Part shown: one piece after another, positions 51,445 through 62,100 of the stretch
How positions within the stretch are numbered: the first letter of the stretch is position 1
How the letters are laid out: every line of letters begins with the position of its first letter
DNA from: Algoriphagus sp.
GTDB taxonomy: Bacteria; Bacteroidota; Bacteroidia; Cytophagales; Cyclobacteriaceae
Length of the DNA: 64,000 nt
NCBI GenBank assembly: GCA_021298245.1
Contig: JAJTDZ010000004.1
Location: forward strand, 1 to 64,000
Direction: 5' to 3'
The notes under the pieces: model-generated
Database searches by the model: none
Seen by the model: only the letters and a program-made list of their open reading frames with translations
Told to the model about the DNA's origin: nothing
Translations under genes and position numbers: made by a program

Positions 51445-52724
51445 ATGACCCATCTCCAATCCATTTTAGCTAGTCTACTTTTTTGTCTCTGCAGTGTAGG
51501 GATTCAAGCACAGCAGATAACTAGTAAAAATCCAAGTCTAAGCTACCCATCCTACAGCCCCAAGGATACAGACCTAAAGATCGACCGTGCGGCCTACGCC
51601 GAAAAACTACAAGGATTTTGGCTGGCCACTTGCATTGCCAATTGGACCGGACTCGTAACGGAGATGGATAAAATTGGTAACGTAGGCGAACTCAAAACTG
51701 GCCACTTCTATACCCGAGCGGATTGGGGTACCCCCGATCAACCCAGCATCTGGGCAGCAGGTATTCCGAGTAAGCTTTCCCCGACCATTGACTTTGTCTT
51801 TGCCGACCAAGACACCCTCTGGGGAGCAGACGACGATACCGATATCGGATGCAACACATCAAAGGAGAAGAAGAAAACTACCTCTGGGTATCCAATCAAA
51901 AAGCCTTGGATTTGATGAAAACAGGCCTGGTCCCTCCTGCCACAGGAGACCCGAAGCACAATCCAGAATACGACATGATCGATGCCCAACTTACCACAGA
52001 GATCTTTGGACTATATGCCCCTGGAAGACCCGATGTAGCCGTCAAGATGGCCACCCTGCCCATACAAACGACCGCCCGAAAGGAAAGCGAGTGGATTTCA
52101 GCTTTTTATGTGAGCATGTTTTCCCTTGCCGGCATAGCAGATTCCTCCCTTACCCTAAAGCAACAACTCTCCCAAATGGCCGAACAGGCTTCCTTGGAAC
52201 TCCCCCCTTCCTCCTACCCTGCAGCCATGTACCGCTATGTCAAGTCCTTGTATGCTTCGGGCATTCCTTGGGAACAAGCCAGAGATTCGGTGTACCAGCG
52301 CTACCAAGTAGAGCAGCTAGATGGCTACGACATGAGCAGCCGCAATTTGTATTGCAACGGCTGCTTTGCGGCAGGGATCAACTTTGCCTCCAGTTTGGTA
52401 AGCCTTTTTTATGGAGAAGGAGACCTGAAAGAAACCATCAAAATCGGCTCCTTGGCAGGCTGGGATTCGGATAATCCTACGGCGACTTGGGGAGGTTTGA
52501 TTGGGTTTATGCTGGGAAAAGAAGGGGTAGAAAATACTTTTGGTCGAAAATTTTCGAACAGATTTCATATCCACCGTACCCGTGTGGGATTTCCCAACGA
52601 GGGGATTGATACCTTTTCTTCCATGGCTAAAAAAGGAATCTGGATTGTGGATCGCGTAGTGCAAGAAGAACTCAAGGGTGGCATAGACCTACGCAACAAT
52701 ACCTGGTACATCCCTAAAAAGTAG
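51445..52724 (+). pseudogene. ADP-ribosylglycohydrolase family gene, frameshifted
   Basis: Two overlapping frames make one protein. The first (51445-about 51845) has a signal peptide, AEKLQGFWLATCIANWTGL and the family ADDDTDI metal motif; the second (about 51849-52724) carries LTTEIFGLYAPGRPD, QLDGYDMSSRNLYCNGCF and the second metal motif GWDSDNPTATWGG. Relatives read TDIEYM at the join; here ATCGGATG lacks one or four bases. The product would be a truncated 156-residue peptide. Both metal-binding motifs are otherwise intact, so a sequencing error or recent lesion is possible. Family enzymes act on ADP-ribose or sugar-linked substrates. Confidence 0.8.
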
Positions 52725-52738
52725 GGCTACTAATGGTT

Positions 52739-53590
52739 TTACAGGTTGTGCTTTGCACACATTTCGTGGATGAGTTGGTAGCCCTGCTCCGCCATCTCCC
52801 AAGGAGCTGAAAACTCCCGCCAAACCCCGATCGCATTGGCGAAGTCCGGGTCATTTCGTGAGAAGCCTTCAATGGTCAGCCAGCCCGTATAACCCACTTT
52901 TTTCAGCGCAGCGAAGGTTTCGTCAAAATCCACATGTCCCGAGCCAGGCGTACCTCGATCATTTTCTGAGATATGCACGTGCCGCAATCGTGGCCCAATC
53001 TGTTGGATAGCCAGCCCCAGCTTTTTCTCCTCCATATTCGCATGATGGGTATCAAACATGCCCTGCACATTGGGGTGATTGACCAAGGCAAGAAGATGGT
53101 CCAACTGCCCCATGGTGTTGGCCAGGTAGCATTCAAAGCGATTGAGCGCCTCTGGGGTCAGTAGGATTCCCAACTTTTCGGCGTATGGTCCAGCCTCTCG
53201 AAGTACTTCCGCTGCCCAGTGGTACTCTTCTTCTATAGGAGCCCTAGCTACAAAAGTCGCAAATGCGGAATGAAAAGGACCACACAACACCTGAGCACCC
53301 AAGTCAGCTGCGCGGTCAATAACCCAATTGAGTTTTTCTTTGGATTTTTGCCTTACAAGTGGATCTGGTGAAATGGGATTGGCATCCGCCCCCATCACGG
53401 TCACTGCCGTTACTTCTAATCCTATTCTTTTGCAATACGCTCCCACTTCTCTGCAGGATTCTGTAGTAGTATCCCCAATAAAAAACTCTGCCCCATCGTA
53501 GCCTATCTGCTTTAAGCGATCTAGGATAGGGAATAATTTCGGGGAAATTTCGGCCGACCAGGCCAGCACGTTAAAGCCTATTTTAGTCAT
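52739..53590 (-). CDS. Sugar phosphate isomerase/epimerase (TIM barrel)
   Basis: 283 residues, xylose-isomerase-like TIM barrel of the D-psicose/tagatose 3-epimerase group. GFNVLAWSAEISPKLFPILDRLKQIGYDGAEFFIGD at the N-terminus, LLTPEALNRFECY (metal Glu), GMFDTHHANMEE (metal Asp and His), RHVHISENDRGTPGSGHVDF (metal His region) and LTIEGF. It interconverts ketoses or ketose phosphates in the cytoplasm. It lies between two broken genes, so it may itself be a leftover of a former catabolic set, but its frame is intact. Confidence 0.88.
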   Translation of the reverse strand: MTKIGFNVLAWSAEISPKLFPILDRLKQIGYDGAEFFIGDTTTESCREVGAYCKRIGLEVTAVTVMGADANPISPDPLVRQKSKEKLNWVIDRAADLGAQVLCGPFHSAFATFVARAPIEEEYHWAAEVLREAGPYAEKLGILLTPEALNRFECYLANTMGQLDHLLALVNHPNVQGMFDTHHANMEEKKLGLAIQQIGPRLRHVHISENDRGTPGSGHVDFDETFAALKKVGYTGWLTIEGFSRNDPDFANAIGVWREFSAPWEMAEQGYQLIHEMCAKHNL

Positions 53591-53636
53591 GAGGGAAGAG
53601 ATTAGGGAAGGGAAATTAAGTACGAATTACGAGGTA

Positions 53637-53656
53637 CCTGCCTGCGGCAGTCAGGC
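53637..53656. repeat. Short hairpin in a probable dispersed repeat
   Basis: CTGCC-TGC-GGCAG hairpin within a stretch (about 53615-53745) of TACGAATTACGAGG / GAAATACGGAATTA-type sequence between two genes. Such strings look like dispersed intergenic repeats of Cytophagales genomes, but one copy in this window cannot prove it. Confidence 0.4.
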
Positions 53657-53744
53657 GAAATACGGAATTAAATTAATTTCGAACACCGAACGCTGGTTGA
53701 AGAATTTTGAAGTGAAACGTCTATTTGCCTTGTACTTTGTACAA

Positions 53745-54720
53745 TTAGTTAAAATCCTTTACCCGCATGCCTTTGCGGAAGGTATCAAATCCAAAGGAAG
53801 TAGGCCGGTAAGTTCCCACATAGTCCACATTCAGATCTGCCGTGACTGCATCTCCCCTGCCCAACAACCAAAAGGAAGCATTCACTACCAATCTCCGCAA
53901 ATCTGTACTTAGAAAATCTAGAGAAGCCCCCATGGTAGTTGCAAAGGCCATTCCAGGCTTACCTTCCTCCAGCCGATAAGGCTTTACCCAAGCAATAGGC
54001 ATAAGAGATTTTTCCCAAATCAAGGGAGCCTGCGCATCCATTCCAGCAGTGCTTTGTCCATACAGGAAGACTTCTGCTTCGGAGGGCAAGTTTCTAATCC
54101 CATAGACATCGGAAGGGCCCCAAATGTCTTTTACTCCCCGAAGAATCGGATGATTTGCTTCTTGCTTGACTCCATTGACCAAAGCCCGGGTACCTTCTTT
54201 GCCGTGTACTCCATGGTGGTTGACCCAGGTTTCGCCAAAAATTAGCTTTCCAAACCCTTGTTCCCAGCCGGGAACTTTACTCATCCAATCCCATTTGGCA
54301 TAGGGCGAGGTCTTGTCTTTTTGGTATGCAAAGGCATGGGTGGAGGTCCTCAATCCCAGAATGGGCTTTCCCGCCAAGAGATATTCCTCAAGGTACCTAG
54401 ATTGTGTATCCGGCAATTCCCGAAATCGAATCAAAAGGATCACTAAGTCTGCCGACGGAAGTTGCTCCATGCCCGGAATATGCCACTGGTAGCTGGGAAC
54501 TACATCCCCCGAACTGGGGTCAATAGGAAATAAGACACTGGGGCATGGATTCTTCCGATCGGTATTCGTCGTCCCCAGCAATCAAGACAATATGCTTGCC
54601 TTGACCTGGTCCCTCTCCTCCCTGGAATTGCAAGAAGCTAGGTTCCGATTGCCCATAAACCCATTGGGAAACAAAAAAAAGGAGGGCAACGCCAAGAAAC
54701 TTACTAGAGAATGACTTCAT
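53745..54720 (-). pseudogene. ThuA-like domain gene, broken by a deletion
   Basis: Frame 1 (54720-54520) gives a signal peptide ending in VYGQ, then HIVLIAGDDEYRSEESMPQ and stops within six codons. Frame 2 (to 53745) continues SVLFPIDPSSGDVVP, ADLVILLIRFRELPD, GLRTSTHAF, HHGVHG and ends at KDFN. ThuA relatives have about 14 residues (LAKILxxHHGFxCT) between these parts, which are missing here. The junction lies near 54537, so a deletion of about 41 bp removed that segment and shifted the frame. The ThuA domain is trehalose-utilisation-like; it binds or converts a sugar, and the substrate is unknown. Confidence 0.85.
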
Positions 54721-54777
54721 AACAAGAAGGTTAAATTCTTGGAATTTACCTAAAATCGCATATTTCTAAACAAAAGC

Positions 54778-55650
54778 TTAGCTAGATTTTTTTATAATCT
54801 TCTGAAAAATCATAATTGGGATTAGGGCTACTATCCCAACGGACAATCCAAAAAGAAACTCCTTCACTAAGCCTGGCCAGGTGGGCAAAAGGTTTTTGAA
54901 AAAGGGAATATCATGTGCAAAAATACCTCCCGACACCAGCAGTAAGGCGAGCGTTCCCACAAAACCTATGCCTCGCACAAAATAGGGCAAAGCCTTGACC
55001 AGCACCCAACCTACCTTATCTGAAAAGGAATCCTCCTGCTCATTGAATGCAATCAATTTAAATCCAATTTCATCCATACGCACCACCAAGGCTACAATCC
55101 CATACACGCCTACGGTGGCAATAAGCGCTATGATTGACACCACAGCGATCTGATTGATCAAAGGCTTGTCGACCACTGTACTCATCGCGATGATGACAAT
55201 TTCCACCGACAAAATAAAATCTGTAGTTATGGCCGATTTGATTTTTTTCTTTTCCAGCGTAAGTACCTCCTCAGGACTTAAATCAACGACAGAAGCCTTT
55301 TCTTTTTCTTTCGTATGAGGAATGAGGTAGGCAAAGATTTTTTCCGCCCCTTCGTAGGCAAGGTAGACCCCTCCTATCACTAGGATATAAATTACCACCA
55401 TGGGAGCGAATGCGCTCAGTAAAAAAGCTGCTGGAAGGATGATTAACTTATTGATAAATGAACCCTTGGAAATGGCCCACAACACTGGAAGTTCTCGATC
55501 GGAAACAAATCCTGAGGCTTTCTCTGCATTTACAGCCAGATCATCCCCTAAAATTCCTGCAGTTTTTTTTGCTGCTACTTTACTCATCGTAGCCACGTCA
55601 TCCATGAGGGTGGCAATATCATCCAATAATGCAAATAGTCCAGAAGCCAT
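54778..55650 (-). CDS. DUF808 family membrane protein
   Basis: 290 residues. MASGLFALLDDIATLMDDVA, KKTAGILGDDLAVNAEKA, ELPVLWAISKGSFINK, GGVYLAYEGAEK and a glycine-rich tail are family marks; six or seven membrane helices. An ATG ten codons upstream (55680) is open but the family N-terminus is at MASGLFA, so 55650 is chosen. Function unknown, suggested as an inner-membrane transporter. Confidence 0.85.
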   Translation of the reverse strand: MASGLFALLDDIATLMDDVATMSKVAAKKTAGILGDDLAVNAEKASGFVSDRELPVLWAISKGSFINKLIILPAAFLLSAFAPMVVIYILVIGGVYLAYEGAEKIFAYLIPHTKEKEKASVVDLSPEEVLTLEKKKIKSAITTDFILSVEIVIIAMSTVVDKPLINQIAVVSIIALIATVGVYGIVALVVRMDEIGFKLIAFNEQEDSFSDKVGWVLVKALPYFVRGIGFVGTLALLLVSGGIFAHDIPFFKNLLPTWPGLVKEFLFGLSVGIVALIPIMIFQKIIKKSS

Positions 55651-55761
55651 GTGATATGGGAAATAATTTAAACGAGCCATCTGCTCACGCTATCCAAGTC
55701 GTCTCCAAGAAGAACTATTCAAGTGAATAAAATCTACTCAAAGAAAATACTCGGCCCGAAA

Positions 55762-56640
55762 TTAGATGTTTTTCGGATCAAATAGTAAAGGAAAAAATTT
55801 ACCTCCCATTTTCTCTCCTTTTGGGATCACCGGTACTCCTGACAATAGGGGCTCATTTGTATCAGAAACAGTCCCATCGGCAAACACATTTAATACAAAG
55901 GCTTTGCGCGAGCGAGGAGAATAGTTGGCATAGCTGCCATGCACCAACAAAGGATGGTGAAATGCCGCATACCCTGCTTTCAAAGGAATGGCTACGGGAG
56001 AAAATTGCTTTTTTTGTTCCTCACTCAACATGGCCATCAAGCCATCCATAGCTCCGGCTAGGGCAGGTTTTTCCAACAGACCCCATCGGTGTGAGCCCGG
56101 AACGTATTGCAAGCATCCATTTTCTTCGGTGGCATCATCCAAGCCACACCAGCAGGTCAAATGCTGCATGTCTACCGTCCTAGTCCAATAAGAGTAGTCT
56201 TGGTGCCAAGCCACTACCCCTCCGTGGTGGGCTGGCTTACAGAAAAGTTGATCGTGCCAAAACCTTACTCCACGATCCCCCAAAAGCTGGCTTGCTACCA
56301 TGCGGAAGGCGGGATTCCAAATTGCATCATGAAATGCCTCTGCAATTCGCCAATGACCTAGGGAATGAAACAATACTGTATTTGGATCATCGGATTCGTT
56401 GCTATGAAACTCATGAAATAAAGAATGTAGCGGATGCATGGGGTCCATCACCTCATCCAAGGCCATTTTAAGAGCTAAAATTTGGGAGTCGTCCAAGAGT
56501 TTTATTCCAGCCAAATAGCCATTTTCATGAAAAAACTGAATTTGTTCTTTGCTCAATCTGTACCGATCCCAGTCCGCCAAACTTTTAGGCTGGGGAAACA
56601 AATCGGTTAGTGGGTAATGATAATTTGCTAGATCGTTCAT
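55762..56640 (-). CDS. Phytanoyl-CoA dioxygenase (PhyH) family protein
   Basis: 292 residues, Fe(II)/2-oxoglutarate dioxygenase fold. The metal HxD is in [12 protein letters not shown] around residue 150 and the distal His in [10 protein letters not shown]; the 2-oxoglutarate Arg is likely in [31 protein letters not shown] is typical of the family. It hydroxylates an unknown small molecule or acyl-CoA in the cytoplasm. It stands alone, with 90 bp to the M48 gene. Confidence 0.9.
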   Translation of the reverse strand: MNDLANYHYPLTDLFPQPKSLADWDRYRLSKEQIQFFHENGYLAGIKLLDDSQILALKMALDEVMDPMHPLHSLFHEFHSNESDDPNTVLFHSLGHWRIAEAFHDAIWNPAFRMVASQLLGDRGVRFWHDQLFCKPAHHGGVVAWHQDYSYWTRTVDMQHLTCWCGLDDATEENGCLQYVPGSHRWGLLEKPALAGAMDGLMAMLSEEQKKQFSPVAIPLKAGYAAFHHPLLVHGSYANYSPRSRKAFVLNVFADGTVSDTNEPLLSGVPVIPKGEKMGGKFFPLLFDPKNI

Positions 56641-56730
56641 GAGCTAAGCTAATTTTGACAGAGATAAATTAAGTAATTTTTTTTAAAAAAAAGAAACCAA
56701 AACCCCTTCTAGCACGAGCCAACTCGGCTT

Positions 56731-57963
56731 TCAATTTTCTAAGCGAGCTAAGCGCTGCAAAAGGGGAGGATGAGAATAGGTAAAAAATACGTACCAGGGA
56801 TGGGGATTAATCGTACTCAAGGTTTTGACAGAAAGAGTCTTCAAGGCTTCAGCCAGAGGCTTCCCTGCATAGGTCTCCTTAGCAAAGGCATCCGCCTGAA
56901 ACTCATGGACTCGGCTCATCCAATTCATGCCTACACCCAAAACCATAGATAGAGGGGTAAACAACATGGTGAAGCCAAGTATATTCAACTGAGCTGACCA
57001 AGACGGTCCTCCCAATGCCGTACTCATCTCTTCAGAAAACAGAACCAAGCTCAACAAATAGAGCAAAAGGCCCACCTCCAAACAGGAAATAAGCATCCCC
57101 CATTTCACGTGCTTCTTCTTGTAGTGACCGATTTCATGGGCCAAAACTGCCACTACCTCATCGGGAGGATGCTGCTCCAACAAGGTGTCGTAGAGCACTA
57201 CTTTTTTCCTTTTGCCAAAACCTGAAAAAAATGCATTGGCTTTGGAAGATCGTTTACTCCCATCCATGACTACGATATGAGTCAAGGGAAACTGCACTTT
57301 TGCAGCATAGCGAAGCAACTTCTCCTTGACTTCTCCCTCCTCCAATGGGGTCAAGGTATTGAATAAGGGAAGAATCCATGCGGTGTATCCCAAATTGACC
57401 AGCACCATAAATACACTAGCAACCATCCAAAATTGCCACCAAAAATCTTCTCCCATGTAATGAATTAGGCTCAGAAACACCAGCAATAAGCTCCCCCCCA
57501 CGAGGATGGAGAGCACATATCCCTTAAGCTTATCTACGAAAAAAGTGCGTCTATTCGTCTTATTGAAGCCGTATTTTTCCTCAATAACAAAAGTACTGTA
57601 GTAATCAAAAGGCAAACTCAACAAGTCCGACCCAATAAAAATTAGCGCAAAAAAGAAAACAGAGGCCAGTAAAGGAGGTAGACCAAAGCCACCTAACCAG
57701 GAATCAATGGCCCCAAACCAACCTTGGGTGATGAAAACCAGGGTGAACACGAAAGAGAAGGTCCCAGCAATAAGTTTAAATTGAAAGTTGTCTTTCTGGT
57801 ATGCTTTGGCTTCCAAAAGTTTGCCCCGAGTAAGGTACTGGGACAAGGTGGTCGGTACCTCTGGAACTGGCCTGAGTACTTGAAGAAATTCCAGAATTTT
57901 GGGAATAAGGAATCCAAATGCCAAAATTCCCACAAGCAAGTAGGTCAAACTCTCCGCTGACAT
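56731..57963 (-). CDS. M48 family metallopeptidase (Ste24/CAAX prenyl protease type)
   Basis: 410 residues with about seven membrane helices. The zinc site is LAHEIGHYKKKH (HExxH); MSRVHEFQADAFA gives the third ligand Glu. FEEKYGFNKTNRRTFF and DGSKRSSKANAFFSGFGKRKKVVLYDTLLE are Ste24 family segments. It cuts membrane or misfolded proteins at the inner membrane. It begins 9 bp after the porP stop, so the two may be cotranscribed. Confidence 0.92.
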   Translation of the reverse strand: MSAESLTYLLVGILAFGFLIPKILEFLQVLRPVPEVPTTLSQYLTRGKLLEAKAYQKDNFQFKLIAGTFSFVFTLVFITQGWFGAIDSWLGGFGLPPLLASVFFFALIFIGSDLLSLPFDYYSTFVIEEKYGFNKTNRRTFFVDKLKGYVLSILVGGSLLLVFLSLIHYMGEDFWWQFWMVASVFMVLVNLGYTAWILPLFNTLTPLEEGEVKEKLLRYAAKVQFPLTHIVVMDGSKRSSKANAFFSGFGKRKKVVLYDTLLEQHPPDEVVAVLAHEIGHYKKKHVKWGMLISCLEVGLLLYLLSLVLFSEEMSTALGGPSWSAQLNILGFTMLFTPLSMVLGVGMNWMSRVHEFQADAFAKETYAGKPLAEALKTLSVKTLSTINPHPWYVFFTYSHPPLLQRLARLEN

Positions 57964-57972
57964 CTCTATTAT

Positions 57973-59019
57973 TTAGAATTTGGGACAAGGAAGGATGGTA
58001 TCCCTACCTGCTGGTTTTCCTTGATAGCGACTTGGAAGTGTCCAAGAAAGACTGACTTCATGGGCACCTCCGGATTGAATTCCAAGTTGAGACACCGTGT
58101 AGTCAAAACTATACCCCATGTTTAAGCCATTCAGTAAATTCACCCCTACCATCATGACGACAGCATCTCGATTGCTCTGTCCTTCTACAGGCTTGTAAGG
58201 TAAGCCTCGGTACCATGCTCCAAAGACTATGGGTTCCACATAAAAATAAGCCCCCATATCTAGCTGTTCGAAAGGGCCCTGCTTTTTAAAATTGACCGTT
58301 GGCGTAAAGTATCTCTGCTTGCGCAAGTGGGTAAAATCCCTGCGCATACTTCCCTGACCAAGGGAAATCCGGTACCCTGCATGAAAAGATAATTTTCTAG
58401 GCAAGGGACTTAAGCCATCCACAAAAGATTGGTTGGGCTCGTTGAGATGGTGGGCTGAAAACCCTATCCACGCATTTTCAGTAAACAATATACCTCCAGC
58501 AGAAAGCGAAAATAGATTGACTGGATCTCCCAACCCAGGAATATCTATCCCTGGCAATAGGGGGCCAGTAGGATCGGCTGGGTTGATTTGATTAGCGAAA
58601 ACTAGATTTTCGTAAAATCCAATTTCCCTACGGATATAACTGGCCTGAAAACCAGGTCTAAAGTAGAGGTTATCACCTAGACGAAGTTCATAAGAATATA
58701 AGGCAGATATGCTGGTAGACCTCAATTTTGCGGATCCCTCGGTATCCTGCATCACGTGTACTCCTAGCCCACTATTGTAATCGGGCAAATAAGTATCGTA
58801 ATAGGCAGAAAAGGTAGTAAATTGGGCTTCAATGGAAGGCCATTGGTTTCGGTAATTGAACCCCACTCTTCCCGTCAGCTCTGCTCCTGCCATAGCTGGG
58901 TTGAGATAAAGTGGGGCCGCATAGTACTGACTGTATTGAGGATCCTGGGCCCTAGCAGGTGTGTAGAGGACCCAAGTCAACAGGGTAAAAAAAACAAATG
59001 TCAGTCTAGACCGTAACAA
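57973..59019 (-). CDS. PorP/SprF family type IX secretion system outer membrane protein
   Basis: 348 residues, signal ending in PARAQ, then PQYSQYYAAPLYLNPAMAGAEL, the hallmark N-terminus of PorP/SprF, and a beta-barrel. These proteins pair with particular giant type IX cargo proteins and attach them to the surface or gliding machinery. The only start that keeps the signal is TTG at 59019; a stop lies a few codons upstream. The divergent gene encodes such a giant protein, 82 bp away, giving a PorP-cargo pair. Confidence 0.9.
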   Translation of the reverse strand: MLRSRLTFVFFTLLTWVLYTPARAQDPQYSQYYAAPLYLNPAMAGAELTGRVGFNYRNQWPSIEAQFTTFSAYYDTYLPDYNSGLGVHVMQDTEGSAKLRSTSISALYSYELRLGDNLYFRPGFQASYIRREIGFYENLVFANQINPADPTGPLLPGIDIPGLGDPVNLFSLSAGGILFTENAWIGFSAHHLNEPNQSFVDGLSPLPRKLSFHAGYRISLGQGSMRRDFTHLRKQRYFTPTVNFKKQGPFEQLDMGAYFYVEPIVFGAWYRGLPYKPVEGQSNRDAVVMMVGVNLLNGLNMGYSFDYTVSQLGIQSGGAHEVSLSWTLPSRYQGKPAGRDTILPCPKF

Positions 59020-59101
59020 AGAATTGTTCGTTTATTTGAATATTGTGTTAGCTACTTAACGATGCAGGTTCTGTCTTGTTTTAGATAGCCATGCTAAAAA
59101 T

Positions 59102-62100
59102 ATGAAAAGCAGCCCTAATTCCATAAGGTTCATTTTATTATTTGCCATTACCTGTATGGGTTGGGCATCCTTAGGAAGCAACGCATCCCTTGCTCAGGGC
59201 TTCAATGATAACGAATGGATTTTTGGAAATTGTCCTACTGGAGACAATACTTACCTCTCCTTTGGGAAAGGAGGGCCCGCCTCGGTCAAAACCATCCCCT
59301 CCTCTGTAATTACAGGGGAATTCAATAATGCCCTTGCCATAGATCCCATCACGGGACAACCCTTTTTCTATACCAACGGGGAGTTGGTGTACGACTACAG
59401 TGGAAGTCCCATAGAAGGAAGTGCGCCTGGGCTAAATGGCAATTTTCAGGGCCGACAGACGGTAGCGACCGGGTTTCTGGAATACCAGCCTGCAGGCAAT
59501 AAATTGTTTTATATCTTTTACGTTTCTCTTGCAGGTCAGCTTCAGTATGCCTTGGTAGACATGAATGCTCCAGGTCAAGCTACAGGAAATCAACGTCCCC
59601 TTGGTAAGATTACTACTAAAAATCAGACCATTGCTCCTGCACAAGGCGCTATTCTTGTGGTAAAAAGTCCCAGTTCTCCCTCCTACCTGATCAGCTTTTC
59701 TGGTGGAAATCTCCAAGCCAGAAGACTAGGAAACAGTGCAGGCAGCTTTACTACAACAGGCACCCGATCCCTCCCCTTCACCCCCATAGCCATGGTTTTT
59801 GATGAGCCCAAGGGTCGCTTGCTTCTGCTTCCTCCAACCCCTGGAGAGGCCCTGCTAGTCGTACCTTTCGATACGGCTACGGGCGCATTTGGCGTACCCC
59901 AAGCATGGATCAATTCAGGGGGTACTGAGACCATTCCAGGTGCAGCATTTTCCCCAGACGGGTCATTTATCTATTTTTCTAGAGGCAATAAACTTTTCCG
60001 TCTTCCAAGCAATAGTCCAACGGCTAGTCCTGTAGAAATCCCAATAAATCCAAGCATTCACAAAGTTTATGACCTCAAAGTAGGGCCAGATGGAAGCCTT
60101 TACTACCTCTACGAAGAGCGGGCCGGCGGGCCCCAAGTGATGGGGAGAATCACCCAGCCCAACGCCAGTAATTTGGTCAATGTAGGCGTAGAAGAGGACC
60201 CCTTCGCTGGCAGCGATTTTTGTGGTCGAATTTTTCCAGTCTTTGCACCAAATGCAGACATAGAACCCTCCATTGATTTTACTTGGGATCCAGAGGCTCC
60301 CTGTGCCAACAACCCTGTTCAACTTACCAGTGTCCTTACCCCTCAAAACTACCGTCCGCTCTCCTTCCTTTGGGAATTTTCTCCTCCATTGACCGATGCC
60401 GATGGCAACCCTCTGCCAGCAGATTTTAAACAAGAACATTTTTTGGTGCCCTCAGAAGCTGCCCAAGGAAATAGCATAGCTGTCACCCTCACCGTCACCT
60501 TTGCAGACAGCACCACCAAAAAGGTGACCAAAACCATTTCCTTGACAGAAAACGACCTTCAAGCCAATTTTACTCCCTCAGACACCACCCTTTGCGAATC
60601 ATGCATCGATATCGAACCCTTGCTCCAAGCTCAGGCTGGAGGCGATTCGGGAGGAGGAGCCGGAGGGGGAACTGGTGGAGGTACTGGATCTGGCACCTCC
60701 TACGAATACTTTTGGTCCAACAAGCGAGACCAAGGCTGGATTGGAAAGCAAGGCAATGAAGTATGTAAGCCAGGACTCTATTGGGTACTCGTTAGAGAAC
60801 CAGGATCCACCTGCTATGCCTATGCAGAAATCCGCATCAAAATGTGGGATGTCCCCGATCAAAGTAACAATATCTGGTACTTCGGAGACGGTGCAGGGCT
60901 AGATTTCAATCCTGATCCAAACGACGAAAACGCGCCTATTCCAAGACCCATTGCAGCAGCACACCCTCAAAATATTCCGGCAGGCACCTCCACCGTCTCA
61001 GACCAAGCGGGACAAGTTTTATTTTTCACCGATGGCCAATCCGTCTGGGACCTCAACGGCGCCCTGATGCAAAACGGGAGCGATATTGGTGGTAGCAATA
61101 CTTCTAGCCAAGGCGTACTTGCCGTCGTAGTACCTACCCAGCCTACCCTATATTACCTGTTTACTACGCAGGCATCTAGCAGTGGAACCAACGTGGTTAG
61201 CTTTTCCCTAGTAGATATCAAAGCAGAAAATAGTACTGGGGTAGGTAATGTGGTGACCAAAAATAATTTTCTATTTAGCCCCTCCACCGAACACAGTGCA
61301 GCCCTAACCGCAGGGGATATAACCTGGGTAGTTTTTCATGAGTTGGGCAACAATACCTTCCGGGCCTATCCAGTCTCAAGCCAGGGGATTGGACAAGCTG
61401 TGCTCAGTTCGGTGGGTAGTACCCACGGCTACTCCTCTGGAATTGGCGCGATGAAATTTAGTCCTGACGGGACCAAACTGGCCATCACTCGATCGGAGGG
61501 AGGCTGCAACCGAGTTGAAATTTTTGACTTTAATCAGCAAACGGGTGAACTAAGTGAATATGCGCTACTAGATCTGGGATGCAATGGTGACGTATATGGA
61601 TTGGAATTTTCTCCAGATTCGGACCGAATCCTGGTCTCCTACAGAGATGGCGGTCCTGGTATAGAGGAAATGATCATCAAAGAAGTCAATCCCAATTGTC
61701 CCAGTTGCTTTGCTGCTGCCACAAGCCCTGCCTTGAGGGCAGCCTGTATTTTGAGTACTAAAAAACAAGTCAGCGGTACCCAAGGCCTCAACCTGGGCTC
61801 CTTGCAAATCGCTTCAGACGGGCAAATCTATGTGGCCGTGGTGGGAGATAATAAGATTGGCCAAATCCAAGTAGGCACCGGCTGTACTGCTAGCAGTACT
61901 TTCAACCAAAATGCAGTAGAAGCCATGCCCGGAACAGCCAATTTGGGATTACCTTCCTTCGTACAAAACTCAGGCAGCTCCATTCCCGAGCCCGCCCTAG
62001 CTTTGCCTCCCCAACTCTGTATTGACCCCATATCCGGAACTACGGCTACCTTGGAAGGAGGAGGCGAACCTGATATAGATTCTTACTTTTGGACCATCAC

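Noticed and set aside
51788-52474. 228-residue open frame inside the ADP-ribosylglycohydrolase gene
   Set aside because: Out-of-frame shadow: arginine/proline/histidine-rich composition, no motif, and the family match lies in the other frames.
53591-53744. Small gene (107-residue frame) between the isomerase and the ThuA gene
   Set aside because: The frame runs into the ThuA pseudogene antisense, has low-complexity repeat DNA at its start and no recognisable protein features.
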